The notes below the pieces were generated by a model. That model made no database searches. It saw only the letters and a program-made list of their open reading frames with translations, and had not been told where the DNA came from. A stretch of 64,000 bases of DNA from Gemmatimonadota bacterium (GTDB lineage Bacteria; Gemmatimonadota; Gemmatimonadetes; Longimicrobiales; Gaopeijiaceae): positions 16,221 through 80,220 of the forward strand of contig JAJDVT010000011.1 in assembly GCA_022826005.1 (NCBI GenBank), in the 5' to 3' direction. Positions 53,920-63,657 of this stretch are shown piece after piece (positions within the stretch are counted from its first letter, which is position 1; each line of letters opens with the position of its first letter). The position numbers were made by a program, and so were the translations under genes.

Positions 53920-55829
53920 GGAATCGCTCCCGGTTGCTCCGGTTGTTGCTCCCGTTCCTCACCGTCCGGCCGCGGCCGCTGCTCCCGGCGCCGCTCCCCC
54001 GCCAGCCGCTCGTTCAACCGGCTGAGGAATTCGTAGAGCGCTGGGTCCTTCTCTGCGAGCAGAGCGCGGGTGTGTCCGAAAGTTCCCCGCTGATCGATGA
54101 ACTTGACCTCGGAGATGAAGGCCTCGGCGGCCTGCGCGAAGTACTCCATCTCGTTGAAGTCGGCGTAGTAGTCCAGAGTGCGCCGCTCCCGCCTCGCCAC
54201 CGCGAAGAGCCGGGAGATCTCTTCTTGCAGATCCTCGGGCAGCATCTGGTGCACCTGGTGCGTGAACTCGTGCGTGATGACGTTCCAGCGCTGGTAGCGG
54301 ACGCCCCGCACCCATTCCTCGCCGCCGACGGCGTGAAAACCTCCCTGTCCCTTCACGTCGTCCCACAGGCGCAGGTCGAAGGTATGCCTCCCCCTGTTGA
54401 ACTCCTTGTGCGGCGACTGCCAGAGCAGCTTGTGGAACGGCAGCAGATGAAAGGTGGCCCCCCGAGCGGCGAGCACCGGCAGGAAGTTGCTGAACGGTTC
54501 CACGGACAGGCGGACGATCTTCCGGAGTTCTTCGTCGAGTCGCTCGTAGTCGGGGAATACCACGCGCAGCCCTTCCGGCTCGGGCGCGCCGCGCCGGGCG
54601 AAGACCTCCCGCATCTCGTCCAGCCCCACGATCACGCGGTCCCGCATGCGGCCGAGCGACATGGCCACGCCGTAGTGCGCGAGGCCGTACCCGGGATGAT
54701 CGGCCAGGATGCGTTCGAACCACTCCAGCGCGGCGTCGTAGTCGCCCAGCTGGTAGTGCGCCGTGCCGATCCCCATCAGCGCGACGACGTTGCCGGGGTC
54801 CGCCGCCAGGACCTCCCGGAACGGCCCCATCGCTTCCTCGTACTGCCGGGCCAGGAGGTGTTCGTCGCCCATGGCCAGCAGCTCGCCGATGCGGCCGTCG
54901 AACTCGGCGGGGTCCGCCGGCACCGAATCGTAGCCGAGGAGCGAGCCGCCGTTGCCCAGGTAGCTGTGCGCACCCTGGGCGTACGGGTCGAGCGCGATGG
55001 CGAAGTGGGCGTGATGGTAGGCCTCCGCGATCGCGCTGTCGTTCCGGAATACCGTGGCCAGTTGGGCGTGTCCGTTGGCGGAGAGCGAATCGACCTCGAC
55101 GACGCGGTGCACGGATGTCCTCCACTCGGCGTTCTCCTGCGCCTCCCGGTGGATCCGCGCCGCCAGCAGGTGGGCGGAGGCAAGGTGTGGGTCGAGGGTG
55201 AGCGCGCTCTGCAGGAAGTCACGCGCGTCCTCGCTCCGGTGCTGCCAGAAGGCGATCTCGGCCGCGCCGAGCCGGGCCTTCGCCGAATTGGGGTAGCTCT
55301 CGAGAAGGCCGGTGTAGATCGAATCGGCTCTGGTGATGTCCATCGCGTCGAGGGCCAGCCGGCCGCGGAGGAGAGCGAGGTCGGCGCTCGCCAGCGGCGG
55401 CGCGCCTGTCGCTGGATTGGCCGCTCCCAGCCCCGCCCCTGCCAACCCGGCCGCCTGGGCAACGATCCGGCCCGCCTCCCCGAACCGGAACTGGCGGCGC
55501 CGGAGGACCGCTTGCGTCAGGAGTGCGTCGAGGTGGCCGGGATCCACGGCGAGCAGCCCCACCAGGATCGAATCGGCTTCCTCGAAGTGCCCACCCTGCA
55601 TGCGAAGCGCCGCCATCCGGCAGAGGCGGTCGGATGACCCGGGCTCGTCCGCCAGCAAGCCCAGGGTCGCCTGCACCGCCGAGTCCAGCTGGGCGACCGT
55701 CCGGACGGACTGCATGCATCCGACATCCTGTGGGGGGGACCTCGCAGGCAGCGGTTCCGCGAGCGCCGCCCCGTTCGGCGCCGTGAGCGAAAGCACCGCA
55801 GCCGCGACGAGTTTCCCGGGGCGCAGCAA
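53916..55829 (-). CDS. TPR-repeat protein with gluzincin-type (HEFTH) metallopeptidase domain
   Basis: TPR-like ALEWFERILADHPGYGLAHYGVAMS; WNVITHEFTHQVHQMLPEDLQEEISRLFAVARRERRTLDYYADFNEMEYFAQAAEAF. Confidence 0.85.
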   Translation of the reverse strand: MLRPGKLVAAAVLSLTAPNGAALAEPLPARSPPQDVGCMQSVRTVAQLDSAVQATLGLLADEPGSSDRLCRMAALRMQGGHFEEADSILVGLLAVDPGHLDALLTQAVLRRRQFRFGEAGRIVAQAAGLAGAGLGAANPATGAPPLASADLALLRGRLALDAMDITRADSIYTGLLESYPNSAKARLGAAEIAFWQHRSEDARDFLQSALTLDPHLASAHLLAARIHREAQENAEWRTSVHRVVEVDSLSANGHAQLATVFRNDSAIAEAYHHAHFAIALDPYAQGAHSYLGNGGSLLGYDSVPADPAEFDGRIGELLAMGDEHLLARQYEEAMGPFREVLAADPGNVVALMGIGTAHYQLGDYDAALEWFERILADHPGYGLAHYGVAMSLGRMRDRVIVGLDEMREVFARRGAPEPEGLRVVFPDYERLDEELRKIVRLSVEPFSNFLPVLAARGATFHLLPFHKLLWQSPHKEFNRGRHTFDLRLWDDVKGQGGFHAVGGEEWVRGVRYQRWNVITHEFTHQVHQMLPEDLQEEISRLFAVARRERRTLDYYADFNEMEYFAQAAEAFISEVKFIDQRGTFGHTRALLAEKDPALYEFLSRLNERLAGERRREQRPRPDGEEREQQPEQPGAIP

Positions 55830-55832
55830 GGG

Positions 55833-58793
55833 TCAGCCTGGCGTGACGCCGCCCAGCACGACAACGGTCGGGCCATCGCCAAGCGGCACAACGTATGCGC
55901 CCCGCTCCATCTCGTACGAGTCGGCCGGGGCGATCCGCCCGACACCGTCCACCGCCGCGGGCTGCTCCACGCGCAGCCGAGCGTTCGGCACCGCCGTCGT
56001 CTCAGGCGATAGCATCACCCGGACCCCGTCGCCCGCAAACTCCACGGCCTCGAAGGTGCCTGCGTCAAGAGTCAGCCACAGGCCCAACGGCGCCAGATAC
56101 ACGCGGGAGCGGGCGGCGTCGAGCGGGGTCACGCGGATGGCGCCTTGGGACGCGGCGTCGCGGTTCGCGCCCGCGCGGGCCGCATCGCCATCCGGCGTAG
56201 CGCCCACCCTCAGATTCCCCCCAAATGCCAGCCACCCGAACTCCGGGTCGTTCACGACATACGTCCCCGTATTGATCGCGTGCCCCAGAAACCCCGGCCC
56301 GTAGTCCCCCGAGTACCCATCGATCCGCAGCGTCGAGGGATAGGCGTGAAACGCGCTTGGCCCGAAGCCGTCCCTGGTGATATTCGCGATCCCGCCCATC
56401 ATGCCCGCGTACCCGACGCGCAGCAGGTATGGGTCATCGGGGTGGGCGCGGTACTCCGACAGCACGGGGATCGTGTTCAGCGCCGAGCCGTAGTGGTGCA
56501 GCTGGCGCTCGACGCGGCGGAGCTTGCCCGCGTACTGGAAGTCCCAGTAACGGCGCGCGCTCCCGTTGTACCCCCAGTGCGGGACCGCCGGCGTGTAGGC
56601 GAGGATCGCGTTCAGCGTCACGAGGGCCTTCTCGTCGAAGCCGAAATACCGGCACCAGGCGTAGACCTCCTCCTGCCCCGTCGAGTCCCACGGCATCTCG
56701 CTCCCGTAGGGATAGCCGAGTTCGCGCCACACCTCGGCGCGCGCCCGCATCGTTTCCTCGAGCGCCGCCGACTGCTCTGTCCAGCCCTCGCGCTGTAGAT
56801 CGAGCAGGATCAGAAGGAACACCGTCCCCCCCATCTGTCCGAACTGCGAGTAGTGCCGGGCGTGCTCGACCATCGCCTCGCCGGTCCGCCAGGCCCGGTC
56901 GAGGTACCATTCCCAGGGGTGGTTGGTCACGATGCCCCGTTGGTTGCGGGCCAGCCGGTACAGCACCCAATGCAGTGCCGCGACGTGCGGGTAGTTGTAC
57001 GAGCGTCCGACCGTCATCGCGTGCTCGCGATCCCAGCTCGACCAGCCGCCGTAGCGGACATCCTCGCTGTACGTCCCCTCGGGCATCGCGTCCGGCTGGT
57101 AGTAGAACATGCTCTTGCGGACCCCGTAGGCCCGTTCGCCCTCGGCGTACTGAAGCCCTCCCCACACCACCTCGTCAACGAAGCGCTGCATCTTCGCGAG
57201 CTCGCCCGGGTCGGGCTGCACGAGCTGCTTCATGATCGCGGCCAGCCACGATCCGGACCCGCCCTCGTCCCCGATCCCCGCGATCCAGGCACGGTTGTCC
57301 TCGGTCACCTGCCGCCGCTCGTCGTAGTCGTAGCTGATGACCGACGGGCTGCGCCCGAACGGATCGTCCGGGACCTCGAACCACTGCTCGGTGGTGAGGA
57401 AACGGCCCAGGTCGGCGACTGCCGCCGCGGCCGGCTTGATGACCTTGTAGTGGATGGTCTGCTCCAGCCCGTCCTCGTACATCACCGTGAGGCGCGCGCG
57501 TCCCCACGACCGGCCGCGCACATCGTAGGCGTTCCAGCCGGAGTCGGCCGGGTCGGCGGCTGCGAAGGCGAGCGCGCCTGCCGGCTCCGCAGAGGGCGTG
57601 ATCGTGAGTGCTCCGGGAGGCTCCACCTGCAGCGACCGCACTCCGGCCCGGTGCTTCAGAAACAGCCGCGCCTCGATGTCCATCGGCACCACGTAGCCGG
57701 GCACCCCGACTGCCACCGGGCGGCCATCCGCGAGCAGGGTGGGCTCGATCGCACGGATCTGGTTGGCCAGGAGGAACCTGACGCCGTAGGAGCGGGTCTC
57801 GCCCGGCGCCACGGTGGCCGAGGTCGGCGGATTCCACGGGTCGGCCCCGCTCCACTCGTCCTCGGCGTAGGCTCGGCTGTGCGCCAGCCATTCGTAGAAG
57901 CCCTCGAAGGTGACGCTACGCTGCGTCGGATCGCTGAGCAGCGGGTTGTACGCCTCGAAGGGGGTGTCGCCGAGCGGCACGACGAGCAGGGTGGGCCCGT
58001 GGCCGCTGAGGCGCGTGACCTGGAGGTACCCGGCGTCCGCCCCGATGTACGGATCGTGGAAGGATGCGACCGCGTGCGCCTCGTCGAGAGAGCGCCCAGT
58101 GAGGATGTTGTTGAAGACCATCGGGATGCCGAGCGCGCCGATCTCCACGGTGGCGGTGCCCGGGTTGTGCAGCTCGAAGCGGAGCGCGAGGTGGCCGCCG
58201 GTGGACTCCCAGTAGCGGCGGACGCGAAGGGGGAGGTCCGGGGGGAGGGTGGGGGCCAGGTCGGCGGCCGCGAGGGCGGGGGGTTGGGTGGGGAGGGGTT
58301 GGACGGGTTGCCGGGCCGCGGCGGTGGAGTAGTGCCGCCAGCCGTCGGAACCGTCCCAGCGGAGGCGCAGCGTGAGGTCGCCGAGGTGGAAGTACCCGTC
58401 GGCCGCCCGGCGTTCCAGCCAGTCGGCGGGGGTGAAGTCGAAGGCGGTTGCGTCGTCGGCTGGTTGCTCGCGCTGGACCTGCTGTGCGCCCCGGGCTTGC
58501 TGCGCGCCCTGGGCCTGCGCCGCATCCTGGCCCTGAATCGCGCCCTCGGGCCGGAGCGCGGCCACGGTCTGCGAGGCGCTTACGAGATCGAGGCGCATCG
58601 CGCCCGTGTTCACGGTCTGCACTCCCCGGTCGAGGCCGAGGGTGGGGATGGTGTCCGCAGGACGGCGACGTTCCTGGGCCGCAGCGTCGTCGTGCACGAC
58701 GCCTGTGGCCAGCGTGAGGAGCAAGACCGCCGAAAGGGCGCGGCGGGTGAGCCGCGATGTAAAGCAGACCTTACCAAGTGTCGTGTTTACCAT
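55833..58793 (-). CDS. DUF5695-like secreted protein (paralogue of 50896..53919)
   Basis: ALSAVLLLTLATGVVHDDAAAQ signal; RFVDEVVWGGLQYAEGERAYGVRKSMFYYQPDAMPEGTYSEDVRYGGWSSWDREHAMTVGRSYNYPHVAALHWVLYRLARNQRG. Confidence 0.8.
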   Translation of the reverse strand: MVNTTLGKVCFTSRLTRRALSAVLLLTLATGVVHDDAAAQERRRPADTIPTLGLDRGVQTVNTGAMRLDLVSASQTVAALRPEGAIQGQDAAQAQGAQQARGAQQVQREQPADDATAFDFTPADWLERRAADGYFHLGDLTLRLRWDGSDGWRHYSTAAARQPVQPLPTQPPALAAADLAPTLPPDLPLRVRRYWESTGGHLALRFELHNPGTATVEIGALGIPMVFNNILTGRSLDEAHAVASFHDPYIGADAGYLQVTRLSGHGPTLLVVPLGDTPFEAYNPLLSDPTQRSVTFEGFYEWLAHSRAYAEDEWSGADPWNPPTSATVAPGETRSYGVRFLLANQIRAIEPTLLADGRPVAVGVPGYVVPMDIEARLFLKHRAGVRSLQVEPPGALTITPSAEPAGALAFAAADPADSGWNAYDVRGRSWGRARLTVMYEDGLEQTIHYKVIKPAAAAVADLGRFLTTEQWFEVPDDPFGRSPSVISYDYDERRQVTEDNRAWIAGIGDEGGSGSWLAAIMKQLVQPDPGELAKMQRFVDEVVWGGLQYAEGERAYGVRKSMFYYQPDAMPEGTYSEDVRYGGWSSWDREHAMTVGRSYNYPHVAALHWVLYRLARNQRGIVTNHPWEWYLDRAWRTGEAMVEHARHYSQFGQMGGTVFLLILLDLQREGWTEQSAALEETMRARAEVWRELGYPYGSEMPWDSTGQEEVYAWCRYFGFDEKALVTLNAILAYTPAVPHWGYNGSARRYWDFQYAGKLRRVERQLHHYGSALNTIPVLSEYRAHPDDPYLLRVGYAGMMGGIANITRDGFGPSAFHAYPSTLRIDGYSGDYGPGFLGHAINTGTYVVNDPEFGWLAFGGNLRVGATPDGDAARAGANRDAASQGAIRVTPLDAARSRVYLAPLGLWLTLDAGTFEAVEFAGDGVRVMLSPETTAVPNARLRVEQPAAVDGVGRIAPADSYEMERGAYVVPLGDGPTVVVLGGVTPG

Positions 58794-59213
58794 ACGGTCC
58801 GAGTCTCCGAATCTCTGTCCTGCGTTGCCCTTCGGTCGAACGGCGCCGCAATCCCCTCCACGGGTCGTTCCAACTTCAGGGTAGACCTCCCTTCATCCAC
58901 CGAGTGTCAACATGAGACACGGGGTCCTGCCGCACCAGCGCCGGCAGTCCGCGGTCAGGCCGAATTGCACCCAGAGAGCGGCGAGGCGCGGAGTTTCACG
59001 GGCCAGAGATGATTCATCGGGTCCGCCGGTCTTTGGGGTCGGGAGGCCGGCTCCCATGATCGGTCGGCTGATCCGCCGGGCCGGGAGGCTGACCGCCGGG
59101 CCGACGCGGAATACATCACATGAGATGATACAAGTGGCTCATCGAGCTTTCTTCAGGCTCCTGCGGCTCGAACGCCGGCGCGTAGAGGTGCGTCCTTGGG
59201 GTTCGCGGCGCCC

Positions 59214-60329
59214 TCACACCCGGTCGCTGAGCCGCAGCCACCTCAAGTGATTCCGCACGTTGTCGTGCTCGAAGTAGGCGTCCTGCAGGTGCCGCGCTCC
59301 ATCCGAGCGAAGCGCCGTGCGGCCGTGCAGCACCCGGTGCCCGTCACACAGCAGAATCTGCCCGCCCTCCAACCGGAAGATCACCTGGGCACCGGGGGAA
59401 TTGACGCGCCTGGAGAGCTCGTGATAGGCGGCGTAGAAGTCTCCCAGACGGGACTCCGAGAGGGGAACGGCCTGCATCTGCGCGGTGTTGAAGCGCACCA
59501 TCCTGACCTCGCCGTCGCTGTCCAGCCCGACCATCGGCTTGACCGCGTAGCACTCGTGTTCCTCGCTGAAGATCCGGAACGGCACCGGCACCGCGCACAG
59601 CACGTCGAACTTTTCGGGGTGATCGCTGCGCAGCTCCTTGAGCAGGCCGAACCCGTCCACGACCACGGATTCACCGCCTTCGCACTCGTTCACCAGCATG
59701 TGCAGCGCCTGCACGTTCGGCGGCCAGGTGTAGCTGGTGAAGTCGTTGTGCGGCGCGACCGCCAGGCCCGTGTGCGCGATGTTGTATCCCTTCGGATCGA
59801 CCTTGACGTTGTGGATACGCTCGAACAGCACCTCGCGGATCGGGCCCAGACGGGCCGCGAGCTGCTCCGACGAATCCGGTTCGGTGGGGGCGTCGACGAG
59901 CACGCAGACGCCGGTCCGCAGGAACTCTTCGATCAGCTCCGCGGCCGCCTGGTCGCTCGCCAGGAACCGCCGGTAGTCGAATCTCCGCGGCTCGAACCGG
60001 CCGTCCCAGTAGCGGAGCTGGACGCGGGGCAGGCTCAGAAAACCGCGGATCTCGCTCGACCGGTAGCGGGTGTGGTGCCCGTCCGGCCAGTGGATGGAGA
60101 TCGCCTCGTCCTCGGATCCGGCGTGCTCGATGCTGACCTGCGCCGGCCTCAGGTCACTGGGGACCTTGAAAAGGTGGAAGCGCTTCTCGGAAGTCTGCAC
60201 GACCCGGCACTCGCCGCAACCGCAGTTGTCGCGCAGCCAGAGGTAGGGAAGGTCGGTCCGTTCGCCACCGTTCCAGACCGCGGACAGGGCGTCGGCATTC
60301 CGGGCGACGCTTCTGATCGAGTGAGGCAT
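59214..60329 (-). CDS. Gamma-butyrobetaine hydroxylase-like TauD/TfdA-family dioxygenase
   Basis: LPYLWLRDNCGCGECRVVQTSEKRF N-domain; VAPHNDFTSYTWPPNVQALHML; LLCDGHRVLHGRTAL. Confidence 0.9.
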   Translation of the reverse strand: MPHSIRSVARNADALSAVWNGGERTDLPYLWLRDNCGCGECRVVQTSEKRFHLFKVPSDLRPAQVSIEHAGSEDEAISIHWPDGHHTRYRSSEIRGFLSLPRVQLRYWDGRFEPRRFDYRRFLASDQAAAELIEEFLRTGVCVLVDAPTEPDSSEQLAARLGPIREVLFERIHNVKVDPKGYNIAHTGLAVAPHNDFTSYTWPPNVQALHMLVNECEGGESVVVDGFGLLKELRSDHPEKFDVLCAVPVPFRIFSEEHECYAVKPMVGLDSDGEVRMVRFNTAQMQAVPLSESRLGDFYAAYHELSRRVNSPGAQVIFRLEGGQILLCDGHRVLHGRTALRSDGARHLQDAYFEHDNVRNHLRWLRLSDRV

Positions 60330-60347
60330 GGTCGATTCTCGCAGGGC

Positions 60348-61664
60348 TCAGTTGAAGGAGAGGGGCCCCAGCCGCAACCTGTTGTTGACGACGTTGTTGT
60401 AGATCGAGCCGAAGTTGACGGCTAGGGTGATCCCCAACGTGTAGTTGAAGCTCTGGGCCCGCTCCTTGATGTTGAGGAGGGCTTCGGCTTCGGTGAGGCC
60501 CTTGGCGGAAAGGTAGATCTGGTCCTGGACCCAGGCGATACGTCCGTCGCCGCGGATCTCCAGCCCCCGGGCGATCCTGAGGGCCCCGCTCCCGCTCAGC
60601 GAGAGCCGGCGGAGTTCGCTGTCGTGAAGGTAGCTGGATCCGGACAGCGTAACGGAGGTGTTCCCCCAGGGCTGCCTCTGGGAGAGTTCGACTTCCATCA
60701 ACTGCTTCCACCGGACCTCGGAAGTCTCTCCGTAGATGGTCTCTTCGTTGTAGCGCTGGAACGAGGGACCGATCTGGTACAGGACGGTGAGGGCACGCCG
60801 CGTCGCTTCCTCGTAGGGGAAGACGCTGTACTCCAGGGCGGGCGAGAACTGGGCCCGAACCTTCTGGTTCAGGCGCCGGTGCGTGCGGACCTGGCTCTGC
60901 ATCCCGACGGACCAGTGGTCCGCCAACGAGTATCCCAGGAAATGGTCGGTCCCGTATGCGCGGAAGTCGTCAAGGTAGACGCCACCGTCGGGAAGGTCGA
61001 TCTCCGTTCGGATCATGACCGTCCAGATGCTGATGCTGCTCTTCCAGTCCGGCGTCACCCGCGACGCGCTGGCGTTCAGGTTCACGCGCCTTACGCTGCG
61101 GGTCTTCTCGCCGGTGATGCGCGGAGTGCCGTTGAGGCTGAAGACCCAGAAGTTCCAGGGATCGTCCACCTCCGTCCCGGAGACGACGCGCGCCGCGGGA
61201 TCCGCCTCCGGGCCGCCCATTTCCACGAACTCGACCAGTTGTCCGAAACCGCTCTCGCTGGCGAAGCGCAGCAGAGCGATGCCGATCGTGTGCGCGATCC
61301 CGTCCAGCGTCTCGCGATCCGTGTCCGTGGACCGGGCCGTGTGGACGAGCCGGTCCTCGTAGCCGGCGTCCGCCGTGCCCAGGAGGTCGATCCGGTAGAC
61401 CCGTCCTCCCCCGCCCGTCTCCTCGCTGGTCATGATCAGGTGAACGTCGGCGTCCTGGCGTTGCCGCACCCAGTTCACCCAGGGGATCTCCGTGCGGAAG
61501 TAGTCCGGGTCGCAGTGGTCGCCCTCACAATCGAGGAAGATGTCGGGACGGGCGTCCGGGGAGGGCTGCTGGGCAGGGAGAGGGGCGTGGCCAAGGCCGA
61601 GAAGAAGGAAAACCGCAGCTGGAAGCGCGTGGATAGGGCGTGACGCCGTGTCGTGGATGTCCAT
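60348..61664 (-). CDS. Outer-membrane beta-barrel-like hypothetical protein
   Basis: Start MDIHDTASRPIHALPAAVFLLLGLGHAPLPAQQ (61664); barrel-like C-terminal half ending NNRLRLGPLSFN. Confidence 0.72.
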   Translation of the reverse strand: MDIHDTASRPIHALPAAVFLLLGLGHAPLPAQQPSPDARPDIFLDCEGDHCDPDYFRTEIPWVNWVRQRQDADVHLIMTSEETGGGGRVYRIDLLGTADAGYEDRLVHTARSTDTDRETLDGIAHTIGIALLRFASESGFGQLVEFVEMGGPEADPAARVVSGTEVDDPWNFWVFSLNGTPRITGEKTRSVRRVNLNASASRVTPDWKSSISIWTVMIRTEIDLPDGGVYLDDFRAYGTDHFLGYSLADHWSVGMQSQVRTHRRLNQKVRAQFSPALEYSVFPYEEATRRALTVLYQIGPSFQRYNEETIYGETSEVRWKQLMEVELSQRQPWGNTSVTLSGSSYLHDSELRRLSLSGSGALRIARGLEIRGDGRIAWVQDQIYLSAKGLTEAEALLNIKERAQSFNYTLGITLAVNFGSIYNNVVNNRLRLGPLSFN

Positions 61665-63442
61665 TAGCTGGGCCAGAATAGCGGGATGAAGATGCTCGCC
61701 GTGACGAGCAGGATGAGGTTGAGCAGGCCTCCGACCTTCACGAAGTCCGAGAAGCGGTACCCGCCCGGTCCGTAGATCATGACGTTGGTCTGATAGCCGA
61801 AGGGCGTGACGAAGGAGGCCGACGCCCCGAACATGACGGCGACGAGCAGGGCATAGGGGTTCACGCCGGCCTGGGTGGCCGCGAAGATCGCGACGGGGGT
61901 CAGCATCACAGCAGTCGCCGCGTTGGACACGATGGCGGTCATGATGGCGGTCAACAGGTAGAAGGCCGCGATGAGCCCGGCCTCTCCCAGCGGCGCCGTC
62001 AGGGTCACCACCCAGCCCGCGAGCAACTCCGCCGCGCCCGTGGTCTCGAGCGCCACGCCGAGCGGAATCAGGCCGGCCAGCACGAAGATGACCAGCCACT
62101 CTACATCCGAGTAGATCTCCTCCACATGCACGCAGCGCGTGAACACCATCAGGCCGACGCCGGTGAGCGCGGCCGTCATGATGTCGAGAACACCGAGGCT
62201 GGCGCTGAGCACGACGCCCGCCATGATTGCCGCGGCAACTCCCGCCCGTGGCCTGCCGCCGGCCGGCGTCTTCACTTCGGCCATGGGGACGAACCCGGGA
62301 TCGTCGGCGAGGCGTTCGAGCGCGCTTGTCGTTCCGTGTACGAGGAGCAGGTCGCCGACGCGCAGCGAGAGCTCTGCCAGCCTTTCCGTCACGGTGCCGC
62401 CTTGCTGCTGGATTGCGAGCACCGTCGCATCGTAGCGTTGCCCGAAATCCGAATCGCGCAGCGTCCGGCCCACCAGGCTCGCACCTGGTGCCACGAGAAC
62501 CTCCACCAGGCGGCCGCGCCCGGCGGTCAGGTCGAGTTCATGCTCCTCCCCTTCCACCGGCGTCTTGAGCCGCTGTCGGCGGGCGAGTTCGAGGAGTCGC
62601 TCGGCGGACCCCTGCACGTACAGGATGTCGCCCGGGCGGATGTGCCGGTCGCCGTGCGGCGCGGTGATCTCCCGTTCATCCCGTTCGATGTCCAGCACGG
62701 TGACGTCGTAGCGTTCGCCCCATCCGAGCTCGGCCAGCGAGCGGCCGCACGCCCGCGAATCCTCCGGGACGTGCAGTTCCGTGACGAAGCGGCGGACATC
62801 GTACTTGGCCGACAGGTCCGGCGGCCGGATGCGCCGCGGCAGGAGCACCCGGCCGGCGGTGAAAAGATACAGCAGTCCCACGGCGAGACAGATCAGCCCC
62901 AGCGGCGTGATCGAGAACATGCCGAGTTCGTCATAGCCCCGGCTCACCGCTTCGCCGTGCACGACCAGGTTGGTGGAGGTCCCCATCAGGGTGACGGTGC
63001 CCCCCAGGATCGAGACGAAGGAGAGCGGCATGAGATACCTCGACGCCGGCTCCCCGGCCTGATCGGCCAGCGCGATGAAGACGGGGATGAACACCATCAC
63101 GACGGCGGTGGTCATGAGAAACGGCGACAGAAACGCGCAGACGAGGCAGAGCGCGAACAGGCGCGTGTATTTGCCGCCGAGGGGAGCGGTGCGCGCCCAG
63201 GCTCCGATGGCGGACACGAGACCGGTCTTGCGCAGCCCCAGCCCGAGCACGAGCATCGAGCCGACCGTCACCGTCGCGCGGCTCGACAGGCCCGATACCG
63301 CTTCGGCCGGCGTGAGGATGCCGCTCAGCAGGAGCACGACGGGGATCGCCATGGCGACCTGGTCGATCCGCAGCCGGTCGAGGGCGAAGAGGACGAGGGC
63401 CGCGAGGGTCAGGGCGAGGACGAATACGATGTCGAACGTCAT
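61664..63442 (-). CDS. SLC13-family permease with TrkA-C (RCK_C) domains
   Basis: MTFDIVFVLALTLAALVLFALDRLRIDQVAMAIPVVLLLSGILTPAEAVSG; RAGDILYVQGSAERLLELAR-type RCK_C segments; SNAATAVMLTPVAIFAA. Confidence 0.93.
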   Translation of the reverse strand: MTFDIVFVLALTLAALVLFALDRLRIDQVAMAIPVVLLLSGILTPAEAVSGLSSRATVTVGSMLVLGLGLRKTGLVSAIGAWARTAPLGGKYTRLFALCLVCAFLSPFLMTTAVVMVFIPVFIALADQAGEPASRYLMPLSFVSILGGTVTLMGTSTNLVVHGEAVSRGYDELGMFSITPLGLICLAVGLLYLFTAGRVLLPRRIRPPDLSAKYDVRRFVTELHVPEDSRACGRSLAELGWGERYDVTVLDIERDEREITAPHGDRHIRPGDILYVQGSAERLLELARRQRLKTPVEGEEHELDLTAGRGRLVEVLVAPGASLVGRTLRDSDFGQRYDATVLAIQQQGGTVTERLAELSLRVGDLLLVHGTTSALERLADDPGFVPMAEVKTPAGGRPRAGVAAAIMAGVVLSASLGVLDIMTAALTGVGLMVFTRCVHVEEIYSDVEWLVIFVLAGLIPLGVALETTGAAELLAGWVVTLTAPLGEAGLIAAFYLLTAIMTAIVSNAATAVMLTPVAIFAATQAGVNPYALLVAVMFGASASFVTPFGYQTNVMIYGPGGYRFSDFVKVGGLLNLILLVTASIFIPLFWPS

Positions 63443-63544
63443 GGGGAGATGTTGGTCGCCTGCAGGTTCCGGCGCCAGTGGGCCGGCTCGGGGACCCGGC
63501 GCGGTGCTCGGCTTCGCCCGCCGGGTTCACCGGCATCCCGGTTC

Positions 63545-63579
63545 GCCATTCTGGCAGTCCCTCCCTGCCATTTTGGCAG
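63545..63579. promoter_or_regulatory. Tandem palindromes GCCA-TTC-TGGC(AG) and CTGCCA-TTT-TGGCAG
   Basis: Seen directly upstream of the SLC13 gene start; second site has perfect 6-bp arms. Confidence 0.5.
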
Positions 63580-63657
63580 AACGTATCGTAATTGCTTCCG
63601 CGTGCCGCGTTTGAAGTTACACGATTTGGCGGCGCGGGTCCCGCCGATTGACTCCCG

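Noticed and set aside
53689-55637. Plus-strand ORFs with VAPVACVAPGVAPVV-type repeats
   Set aside because: Antisense reading of the Ser/Asp/Asn-rich leader and the TPR-gluzincin gene.
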